From assembly GCA_036320915.1 (NCBI GenBank), contig JAXBDG010000013.1:248001-312000 (forward strand): a DNA stretch of 64,000 bases, read 5' to 3'. The notes beneath the pieces are model-generated. The model did no database searches. It was given only the letters and a program-made list of their open reading frames with translations, and was not told the DNA's origin. The translations under genes and the position numbers were made by a program. Source of the stretch: Linnemannia elongata. Its lineage: Eukaryota; Mortierellomycota; Mortierellomycetes; Mortierellales; Mortierellaceae. This document shows positions 42,556 to 52,003 of the stretch, piece after piece (position 1 is the first letter of the stretch; each line of letters opens with the position of its first letter).

Positions 42556-45446
42556 TTATTCGTTGTAGATATCGTACAGGTCCAAAAGTGTTTCCTTCGC
42601 CTCATCAAACTCCTCGGTGTTGACACCACCAGTAACGTCAGCATCAAATTGAGGCAACAGGCGCAGGTCGATTTTCTTGACAGAATCCGAGAGTGATTGC
42701 AGGTGCCAGCGTGTTGTGGTCGATACAGCCAGTCGCGAGATTGTTGGCACCGAGTTGACTAGAGAGACATATGTTAGGCGAAGAAGACATGAGACGTTAG
42801 CCGCTAACCTTTCGATGAGAAAAGGTTCTGAGGAAATACCATGAGTATAATTGCGTACCTTTGCTTGTGCCATCCTCGCGGTTGTTCGGTGGAGATCTCC
42901 TATGATTGTAAGGTAAGAACAACGGGGAGCGTCAGTCGTTGTTTGAAGGAAGATGGGCGAGATCAAAACAAGCTCTTCCGCTAGATGGCAAAGAACTTAC
43001 TCGGTATTCTGGTATCCTTCGGAGGTCAAGCCTTGGAAGAAGCGAGGGAAGGATGTCGGGATCGGGTACTTCAGTGGGGTAAGCGTCCTACAGAGTTAAA
43101 GGTAAGCGCGATTATCAGCTTAAGAAGTTTCCAATTAACCAATAACATTGAGCACTATCCTGCCTGAAACTTACTTGGAGTCGCCCAATGACTTGCCGAT
43201 GGGCAGCGTATAGAGCATCTCATCCACAACCTCGCGCGGCGTCTTTTGTGTTCTATGGTATTGAAAAAAGACAGGTTAGATGTTTGTTGATCGATTATGC
43301 GCAACCTCATAGCTCCACGCAGAAAAAGACAAACACGCACCCTGCAGCATATTTGGCAAACTGGTTCGCCTCCAAGCCTCGTAAGATAACTGACTGCGAG
43401 AACACTTGGTCGTCCTAAAGGGAACAATGAGAGAAGGTGCAACCATTAGTAGGTGCGGACGAAATTCCTGAGCATTCAAGACGGTTTCTGAAAGTAGAGT
43501 GATGACATACTTCGTCTGTTTTTCTGGATGATAAGTCCAGAAGAGGCGAGAGCTTTCCTGTGAGGTCGGGCAGCTTGCTACCGCCGAATGGGAACGGTAA
43601 CCCTGTAGACAATGTTCCGATAGTAGTCACGTTCCTCCAGTTCAGAGCTCCAATCATGTCAGCCATGAAGACACCTCCATGGCGCAATCTATTCACGAAA
43701 TCGAAAGTTGTGGTCAGATATGTCTCGAATGGCGCAGTAGCAAACCAATGTTCACTTGCAATGGGCGACATCCTCACCTGCATGGTAAAAGAGCATTGTC
43801 GATGCCCGTGGAAATAAAGGCACTTGTATGGTATCGATTGGAAGGCTATCGTATTTGCCATAGAAGGTGGTCAGTAAATGTTGCCCTTGGTAACGAGCAG
43901 ATGTCATCTAACAGAATAGAGTATGAAATATTACATCGAAGCGAATGTTCTTGGTCCATCCTTGGGGTGACAGCATTGCGCGCGTTGGTGCCCTGACAGG
44001 CACGTAAAGTGATGAAAGTCTTGAAAGGTTTGTCATGGCCAGTGTCTCGTTCACAGCCACCGTTTGCCTTTCCCTCTATCAACGATAAAAAAGAAACCGC
44101 CACGGTGTTAGGATGCGTCATAAGGCACACTTTCAGATCGGAAAAACAGTGGTGGTAATGTATCGCCTTACCATCGTCGAGCTCTTGCCCATCTTGTCGT
44201 CGCTCAAGCCGTATGTAACTACAGTCGCTTTAGGATAGTCTTCGCGAAGTTGTTCCAAGTAACTGACTGCGTATCCGCCCCATCCATCCAAAACATCCGC
44301 CATTACTTGGAAGCCCTGTCAGTACCAGTAGTAAGAACGTTAGTGTCAAGGTCATGAAAACTATGGTCTCGCATTTGACGTTATATTACGGAAAAGAACG
44401 ATGCTCACCTGCAATTGATCGCACTCCTCTGTGAACAGTCGAAAGTTTTCGTCGTATGTATCTTTCTCCTAATAAATGAAGTATGGGGCGCTTGTCAGTC
44501 AAAACCTGAGAACAAAAGACGTCCATGGCACCCGCAGGTAGTCCGACACAACCACTAAGCAATTACCTTTTCAGTCTCAATGAAGGCAGCTCTGCCGTAT
44601 GAAAACACGTCAAAGGGCATGAACTCGCTGTCCATTAGGTATCCAGTTAGGCTGACCATTGATTTTGGGTGAAAATACACGCGGTTGTAATCTGACCACG
44701 TTCGGATCTCGTTCAATTCCACACTGTCCTCACCTTCCTCAGTCGCCAGCTAGAAACAAAATGATATGATCCCGTCAACTTCATAAGTAATGATCCAGTA
44801 GCCGCTATCAATTGGAAAGGCTATACGTAGCGTAGACACTTACGCCCAGTTCTTCGTCCTCCAGGTGCTTCTGGTATGCCGATTTTGAGTACTCTTGCTC
44901 CTGAAAGGTCTCCATCTTCGAAGGGTCCCTATTAATACAAAGTCGAAAGATAGATCTGTTAGGTATCTGTTGTTTAACCAAGATGAAGCTATCGTCAATA
45001 AGACTCTGTAGGCGTATGAATTCCTCCATACCACGAGAGATCATATTGTTGCTGGTATTGATCCTGAGCTGAGGGGGTCTCATAGAGTTTATATTTGTTG
45101 ATAGATCCAAAGCCGCCCTTGAGGTCAAAGATCAATGCTCTGGGTGTATAGGTTTCGACACCCTTGTTGGTCATCCCGATCCTGTATAGACAATCATGGT
45201 TGACTAGCTCTGGGGCTGTCTCTTCCTCATCTCCTGGCTGCTGGTAGTTAAAGTGTGCTTCCTATGTTCACAAAAGTAAAACAATTGCCACCATGGTTAG
45301 CCAATTGTTGATATCAGAGAGCCTACTAAGGAATGGATCGACAAGGTACGACAACAGGGGTATTCCTTTCCTACCTGTGTGTTCCAGAAGTGTGCTCCGA
45401 CAAAGTTGGCAAAGTGACCAAACTGGAGGGTGACAATCTCGTGCAT
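42556..45446 (-). CDS. DML1: Misato/DML1 tubulin-like protein
   Basis: Thirteen exons on the minus strand: 45375-45446, 45032-45261, 44844-44928, 44567-44749, 44409-44468, 44172-44315, 43935-44075, 43511-43777, 43341-43414, 43175-43252, 43001-43087, 42859-42899, 42556-42758, giving 554 residues. The start MHEIVTLQFGHFANFVGAHFWN is the Misato signature, followed by TYTPRALIFDLKGGFGS, WSDYNRVYFHPKSMV, a glycine-containing segment MADVLDGWGGYAVSYLE, LRHGGVFMADMIGALNWR and the C-terminal PIPTSFPRFF. Misato/DML1 combines tubulin- and myosin-like segments and affects mitochondrial DNA inheritance and morphology. The 43778-43934 intron could instead contain a small exon at 43824-43907, but that would need a 27-nt intron, so it is left out. 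The gene is divergent from the BLOC1S4-like gene. Confidence 0.9.
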
Positions 45447-45543
45447 GGTCAAGGGAGAGAAAAGAGAAAAAGAGCGAGAGAGAGAGAGAGTTGCGTGATT
45501 CCTCAGGTGGTGGAGGAGGGATCGAATGAAGAAAGGAGAGAAA

Positions 45544-45545
<2 letters not shown>

Positions 45546-45581
<36 letters not shown>
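45546..45581. repeat. Homopolymer A36 in a divergent promoter
   Basis: Thirty-six uninterrupted A between the DML1 and BLOC1S4-like start codons, 100 bp from one and 113 bp from the other. It probably works as a nucleosome-depleting poly(dA:dT) tract (inference). Confidence 0.9.
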
Positions 45582-45586
<5 letters not shown>

Positions 45587-45693
45587 CAACGACGAATGAA
45601 GAAGAAGAGTTCGGGGATACAAACATTTTTTATTCTTTTGTTCTTTTCCTTCCACGAGTCACTATTATTTCCACCATACGCGCAAACGACACC

Positions 45694-46545
45694 ATGAACA
45701 GCGACACACATTCAGCGACACCCTCAACAGACAATGTCGATATAGTAGACACGCATGACCAACTCACACAAGAAGCAACAATGACAGCGGAATCAGCAAC
45801 CCAGCAGGAGGGACGTGTCCCCAGCGAGGCTTTGGCCACGGTATGGCCGGTTGCTGCAGAGCTCGCACAAGAGTTTAGTATAGAGTCCCTCTCTGCCCCT
45901 GCAGTTAAGGAAGCACAAGGCCAGATCCAGACTGTGGCACTTCAAATGGACGGGATCAGAACCCAAGTTGGCCAGGTACCACCTATCTGTCGTTGCTCAT
46001 TGATATCGGGCTTGCGCCAGGCACCTACACGAAAATGAATAGCCATTCGCTAAGCATACTTACTCTGTCAATATATTGTAGATCAAGGATCAATTGCCAG
46101 GACTGAACCAGCAGACAGCAGCGCTTATCCAAGGAGCAGAGACATTGGAGCAGATGTACAAGCAGATCGATGCATTGGCGGTATGTGTCAGGAGTCATGG
46201 TTTGCACTCATCATACATGCAGCGCTTGACAGCAACTTGTAGGGAACGAAGCTGACCGGTTACTCGTCGTGTCAATTGTGATGCTACTAGATCATGGTCG
46301 AGAGCGTAGCGGCAACTGTTCAGGATGTTAACACCTCGATGGACCAGGCAGAGCGCGATTTGACCTCGTCTGCATTACAGCCGCTTCAGGCGGTGCTGGA
46401 GACCCTTAAAATGGTAAGCAATTCTCGCTGGGTCCATCAATCATCATCAATCATGTTCAGGTACAACCGTTGAAGTGTCAAGCTCCCAACGATACCTCGC
46501 TCTATCTTATCTACATCTCTCTAGGGACCAAAGGGATTCCGGTAA
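45694..46545 (+). CDS. BLOC-1 subunit 4 (cappuccino)-like coiled-coil protein
   Basis: Four exons (45694-45975, 46082-46180, 46291-46413, 46525-46545) give 174 residues. A polar, disordered N-terminus of about 65 residues leads into helical coiled coil: LAQEFSIESLSAPAVKEAQ, LPGLNQQTAALIQGAET, MYKQIDALAIMVESVAATV and MDQAERDLTSS. The segment LP..N.....L......Y+.IDAL..MV..V...V......AE..L resembles BLOC1S4, a subunit of the endosomal BLOC-1 complex that acts in cargo sorting to the vacuole. The last exon codes only GPKGFR. Other small coiled-coil complexes cannot be excluded on such short similarity. It is divergent from DML1 across a 247-bp promoter and lies 167 bp before the UCS gene. Confidence 0.65.
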
Positions 46546-46712
46546 AGCGCTCGAAATAAAATAAAATGTTCACATTCTTTACCTGGCTTACCCATTGACG
46601 CACGTGATATGAACCTGGCAGCAACCCCCTTTTTTTTAACCCTGCAAGCGTTGTTGCACTGCAACAAAGAATCATCCCACTTGTCATCACCAATACCAAC
46701 CTACACAACATC

Positions 46713-49097
46713 ATGTCAGCAACCATCGAGCAAGAGGACAAGGTCAAGGAGCTGCTTCAAACCCTGGAAGCCGGGCAGGATGTTCAGCCAGCTCACATCA
46801 CCGACCTCACCGCCGCATTCGTCGCCACCGTTGCCAAAGCAACCGACAACCCGACTGTCAGAGAGCAGCAAAAGACATACCTTGGCCACTGCCATACCAT
46901 CCTCTCGAATCAACTGCCCGCCGAGGACCTCACAGATGACGATACAAACGCGCTTCTTCAATTGCAAGGAGCTGTCCTCAAATCCCTCCTCCGTCTTGTC
47001 ATGAATGATGTCCCTTTTGTGGATGCCTTCATTGATAGCGACGTGCTTGCTGACGTCCTCCGTCTGCCCAGCACCGTCGCCTCTCTCATCTCTACAACGG
47101 AACCAAATGCCAAGTCAACACTAGCACCTACAGGCCCCAAGCCAACGCGCCCTCAGGACCTCAAGCCCATGGCAGCCATCCTCCTCTCCAAGTCATTCGA
47201 AACTGCGTCTAACAAGGATCATGCCAGGGACAAGAGCACCGAGATTATTTTGGCTGACATTGGATCTGACAAGGTCAGGACACGCGCGGCAGGATTCCAG
47301 TCTCTTCATTTGGTCTTTCAGGCAGATATGGCGATCGGCTGTGGGATCCTGACCAAAGAGGGTCTCTTGGTCGAACTCATGGACTGCATTGAGCTGGAAC
47401 CAGAGGACATTCAGATCACATTGACAGAAACACTTTCAATGGCCTGCGCCGATGCAAAGGCAAGGACCGCGATTGGGCTACATTGCTCCGAGTTCTTAAA
47501 GTCGATTGTTATGCGTGGTGCCACAAAGAACCAGCACTTGAAGGGAGCGGCGGCTGTTGCGTTGACCAAGATCTCGTTGTCAGAGTCAAGGAAGGACCCA
47601 TCTGTCGGCATGAATGGACTCGACGGCGCCTCAAAGCAAGCTCCATCTAACGGATCCAACAACTCGGCCGAGGAGGAGGCACAACTGGCGAAGCTGTTCT
47701 CGACACTTTTGAAGGACGACAAGAACGACAAGAGCAACGGGATCCAACTCAACGCCGTCGAGGGTCTTGCCTACGCCAGTATTCAGGGACCAGTCAAGCA
47801 GCTGATCATCTCCGACAAGGCTCTCCTCCTCTCTTTATTCCAGCTCGGCGAGGACACCAAGAACAACCCCCTCAAGTACGGTCTAATCATCATCTTCAAC
47901 AACCTCACCGCCTTCCGCAAGCGCCTCAGTCCCGAACAGGAGCAGATGTTGAAGCTGAAGAAGATGGCAGGAACCCTTCCCAAGAGCGAATCAGGACGCC
48001 TGCAGAACCAGGACGACGACCCATTGGACGACGAGGCAGTGGTAAACCAGAGAAACATCGCATTGACTAAGCTGGGTATCATGCCTGCCCTTCACGCCAT
48101 CGGACACCAGGCCTCGGAGAACATCCGACAGAGTTTGGCGCAGGTCTTGAGGAACCTCATCACACCTCCGGAGACACGAGGATTACTGGTGCAGCAGGGC
48201 GTCGTCCGGCTTTTGATGCCCATGGCCTTACAACAACAGCAACAGCAGCAACCACCAGCCTCGGAAGCCACCAAAACCGCCGCGACTCAAGCCTTGGCCA
48301 AACTGTCCATCACGCTCGACCCTCGCCTCACCTTCAAGAACCAACGGATACCCGAGTTGGTCAAGCCCCTCATCTGGTTGCTGGAGAGTACCGACCAACT
48401 GTGCCAGTTTGAGAGTCTCATGGCCTTGACAAATCTCGGGTCCATGGGCGACATCCAGGTACTCAGTCTCATTGTTCAGGACGGAGGAATCGAGAAGATG
48501 GAGAACCTTCAGTTCTCGGAGCACAACCTGGTCCGTCGCGCTGCTACGGAGGCGCTCTGCAATATGATCTTTTTCGAGCCCGTCTTTGAGCTGTACAGCG
48601 ACCCCAAGCAAGGAAAGAACAAGATCCATCTGATGCTGGCGCTCTGTGATGCGGACGACTTTATGACAAGGAGAGCGGCTTCAGGAGCACTGGCAGTGTT
48701 GTCGACGAGCCCGGAGGTGTGTAAGATGATCATTGAGCAAACGCGTGGATTGGAGATCTTGAGGAGCCTTATCACGCTGGGTGTCTCTGGATCCCCAACC
48801 GATGCGGATGAGGTGGAGGCTAAGGCGATTGAGGATGTGATGTCGGATCAGGAGGCGGCTGTGGTTGACCATGCGGTTGCAGTGGGCCGGATGGACGAGT
48901 TGCGACACCGAGGAGCCGAGTGTTTCAAGAACCTGATCACGATTGGCGGCAAGGAAATCAGCGAAAAGATTGCGGCAGAGGGCGGTATACAGCAGCTAGC
49001 GCAGTTGATCCAGACGAGCCAGCACGAGGCTGTCCGGTACTGTGCTATGGAGGCCTTGAAGGCCATGTCGGACCAGGGCATCCGTCTCCAGAAGTAA
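46713..49097 (+). CDS. UCS-domain myosin chaperone (UNC-45/She4/Rng3 family)
   Basis: A single exon of 794 residues. It is built of armadillo-like helical repeats. The C-terminal half matches the UCS domain order: NPLKYGLIIIFNNLT, QRNIALTKLGIMPALHAI, LAQVLRNLITPPETRG with VQQGVVRLLMPMA, ATQALAKLSITLDP, FESLMALTNLGSMG, VRRAATEALCNMI and MTRRAASGALAVLS. No N-terminal TPR domain precedes it, as in fungal She4/Rng3 and unlike animal UNC-45. Inserts are a Ser/Asn-rich loop (about 300-320) and a poly-Gln run near residue 510. UCS proteins fold and stabilise myosin motor heads in the cytosol and support actomyosin ring and endocytic functions. The start is the first ATG of the frame, after a CACGTG element near 46601. 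This is the only long gene in this cluster without an intron. Confidence 0.9.
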   Translation: MSATIEQEDKVKELLQTLEAGQDVQPAHITDLTAAFVATVAKATDNPTVREQQKTYLGHCHTILSNQLPAEDLTDDDTNALLQLQGAVLKSLLRLVMNDVPFVDAFIDSDVLADVLRLPSTVASLISTTEPNAKSTLAPTGPKPTRPQDLKPMAAILLSKSFETASNKDHARDKSTEIILADIGSDKVRTRAAGFQSLHLVFQADMAIGCGILTKEGLLVELMDCIELEPEDIQITLTETLSMACADAKARTAIGLHCSEFLKSIVMRGATKNQHLKGAAAVALTKISLSESRKDPSVGMNGLDGASKQAPSNGSNNSAEEEAQLAKLFSTLLKDDKNDKSNGIQLNAVEGLAYASIQGPVKQLIISDKALLLSLFQLGEDTKNNPLKYGLIIIFNNLTAFRKRLSPEQEQMLKLKKMAGTLPKSESGRLQNQDDDPLDDEAVVNQRNIALTKLGIMPALHAIGHQASENIRQSLAQVLRNLITPPETRGLLVQQGVVRLLMPMALQQQQQQQPPASEATKTAATQALAKLSITLDPRLTFKNQRIPELVKPLIWLLESTDQLCQFESLMALTNLGSMGDIQVLSLIVQDGGIEKMENLQFSEHNLVRRAATEALCNMIFFEPVFELYSDPKQGKNKIHLMLALCDADDFMTRRAASGALAVLSTSPEVCKMIIEQTRGLEILRSLITLGVSGSPTDADEVEAKAIEDVMSDQEAAVVDHAVAVGRMDELRHRGAECFKNLITIGGKEISEKIAAEGGIQQLAQLIQTSQHEAVRYCAMEALKAMSDQGIRLQK

Positions 49098-49109
49098 TAG
49101 AATTTCTTA

Positions 49110-49117
49110 CGCCACCA
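49110..49117 (+). promoter_or_regulatory. CGCCACCA promoter word (CCT4)
   Basis: CGCCACCA followed by ATTT lies 233 bp before the CCT4 ATG, just after the UCS stop codon. Confidence 0.35.
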
Positions 49118-49342
49118 ATTTTAAGCAATTGAAACGTCACCGTATGACAAAAAGCGTCACCGATCTGCGAGGGCCAGTCTGTCTTGTCTTCCTTCCTTGG
49201 AGTTCTTTTTTGATTTTTCCCCTGTTCAGACAGCTACATAGGCTATATATTGCTTTTTCCTCTCTCTTCTTTTTCCACTCAGACCGTATCTCCCCCTTCT
49301 TCCCCCTCTGCTTTTCATCACTCTTCACATCTCACATTCACC

Positions 49343-51881
49343 ATGGTTGACGCAGCACCAGCACCCAAGACCGGAGGCGGATCCTTCAAGGACAAGGACA
49401 AGCCCGTCGAGGTCAGACTCTCCAACATCATCGCCGCCAAGGGTAATACAAACGACACATACCTCGTCCAGTCGCACATCCTTTTTTTTTAAACACTTCG
49501 CGTTTATTTGTGTGAAGTGGTCTTGTACATGGCCTGCGAATCAGAAAGAGCACGAATGCCATCTCAACAGCACATCCAGGAATGCGCGACTAGGACGCCT
49601 CTTCAGCACTCACAGACAACAAAGGCAACGAGAAAGGAACACGACATCTCGAGCTGATCACGCCAGATTTAACCATCGAACACAAGATCAGGGAGCCTCT
49701 CCTCCAACGGCTGCAACCCTCTCCCTTTTCCAGCAACAACACGTACTCAAAACGACACCAACTCGAGGGACACTTTCTCCTTTGCAATCTACTGCGCTTG
49801 GACGACCTGTTCATCCAACAACGCCTCATTACAGCAGCGAACTGACTCTTCCCTCGACGCGCCGTACTGGCACTCAGGGTCAGCACAGAGCTCCTGAACA
49901 CACAACTGACGCTGTTTTTGCTTCCTTCATCGATCCATAGCTGTCAGTGATGCTGTCCGTACCTCTTTGGGTCCTAAGGGAATGGACAAGATGGTAAGAA
50001 CGCGACGTGTCTTACACGATACCTTTCTCTAACGGGCACAAGACACAACACACAGATCAACTCACCAGCTCTTATGGTTATTCTGATCTACCCACCCATA
50101 GATCAAGACTAGCAACGGCGAGGTTATTATCACCAACGATGGTGCCACCATCTTGAAGCACATGGCCGTCCTCCACCCCGCCGCCAAGATGGTAAACCAT
50201 CTATTCACGTCTTTCATTTGACCAAAAACTCACGGGGTAAATGGTGGCGATACGTACATGAAGGAGTTTTCACTAAACATCATTTCGATGCTTTTATTTA
50301 CATAGTTGGTCGATTTGTCGGCTGCTCAGGATGTTGAGGCTGGAGATGGTACTACCTCGGTCGTTGTTTTGGCAGGATCGTTGCTCGGAGCTGCTCAAAA
50401 GATGTTGAACAAGGGCATCCACCCCACCACCATCGCAGAATCCTTCCAGAAGGCTTCCCACAAGGCCAACGAGTTCTTGACCGAGGTCGCCACAAAGTTG
50501 GATCTTGCCGATCGCGAGTCCCTCCTTAAGAGTGCCAGCACCTCGCTCAACTCCAAGATTGTTTCTCAGTACTCTGGATTGTTCGCTCCCATTGCCGTCG
50601 ATGCTGTCTTGAGGGTCATTGAACCTGCCACTGCCGTCAACGTTGATTTGAAGGATATTCGCATTGTGAAGAAGGTCGGAGGTACCATCGATGATACCGA
50701 ATTGGTTGATGGTCTTGTCCTCGCCCAGAACGTCGTCAAGTCTGCCGGTGGCCCCACCAGAATCGAGAAGGCCAAGATTGGTTTGATCCAGTTCCAGCTC
50801 TCTCCCCCCAAGCCCGATGTAAGTTTATATTCTTATGGGCTCTAAGCATTGCATGGGTATAAGTTACTTTTTTTTGGAAACAGGGTATGATGGGATGTGA
50901 TATCTAACCATAGCGTCCAATATGTGCATGTGAAATAGATGGAGAACCAGATTATTGTCAACGACTACCGTCAGATGGACAAGATTTTGAAGGAGGAGCG
51001 CCAGTACTTGCTCAACATGGTCAAGAAGATCAAGAAGTCAGGATGCAACGTTCTCTTGATCCAAAAGTCGATTCTCCGTGATGCCGTCAACGACTTGTCG
51101 CTCCACTTTTTGGCAAAGTTGAAGATCATGGTTGTCAAGGATATTGAGCGTGACGAGATTGAGTTCATCTGCAAGAGCACAGGATGCAAGCCCATTGCCG
51201 ACATTGATTCATTCACAGAGGACAAGCTCGGATATGCCGATCTCATTGATGAGGTCCAGGCCTCGGGCTCGCGTGTCGTTAAGGTCACTGGAGTCAAGCA
51301 TGCTGGAAAGACTGTCTCGATTCTTTGCCACGGAGCCAACTCGCTCGTCTTGGAGGAGGCCGAGAGATCCCTCCACGATGCTCTCTGTGTTATTCGCTGC
51401 TTGGTTAAGAAGAAGTACTTGATTGCTGGAGGAGGAGCACCAGAGATTGAGGTTTCGTTGAGATTGCAGGAGTACGCCAAGACACTGCGCGGTATGGAGG
51501 CTCATTGCTTCCAGGCCTTTGCTGAGGCCCTGGAGGTCATCCCTATTACTCTTGCCGAGAATGCCGGTTTGAACCCCATTGCGATCGTCACGGAATTGCG
51601 CAACCGCCACGCCCTCGGCGAGACCACCGCCGGTATCAACGTCCGCAAGGGAGCTATCACGAATATCTTGGACGAGAACGTCATCCAACCCCTCTTGGTC
51701 TCTACGAGCGCCATCGAGTTGGCTGCCGAGACCGTCAAGATGTTGCTCAAGATCGACGATTTGGTACGTTTTTTGCTGTTGTCGTTCTTGTCAGTAAGGA
51801 GTGTGTGTACCATGTGCCAAGAGCGACATTTTCTAACCTTCAATTTTTCATTTTGTACTTTTTTAGGTCCAAACACGATAA
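49343..51881 (+). CDS. CCT4: T-complex chaperonin subunit delta
   Basis: Six exons: 49343-49442, 49941-49993, 50102-50191, 50306-50818, 50939-51763, 51867-51881, giving 531 residues (about 530-540 is normal). It shows the group II chaperonin signatures [12 protein letters not shown] (residues about 40-51), [30 protein letters not shown] and the late ATP-site segment [20 protein letters not shown]. The delta assignment rests on [28 protein letters not shown] and [16 protein letters not shown] folds actin, tubulin and WD40 proteins in the cytosol as an ATP-driven double ring. Intron 1 is 498 nt, far longer than the others, and contains an unexplained open stretch. The last exon codes only VQTR. 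It is convergent with the next gene. Confidence 0.93.
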
Positions 51882-52003
51882 ATCTGACTGCGCCCTGCCA
51901 ACCAACCCTACCTACTTATCCTTTCTTGTCTAGTTTTTTTCTCACATTAAACATTTGTTTCTGCATCTGAATTCCGTGCTGCTGTTGTTTGATGAGGGGT
52001 ACT

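Noticed and set aside
49347..49940. A 197-codon frame covering CCT4 exon 1 and intron 1
   Set aside because: It is out of frame with CCT4, and its first part is the shadow of exon 1. Only the shorter intron-internal frame was kept, as a finding.
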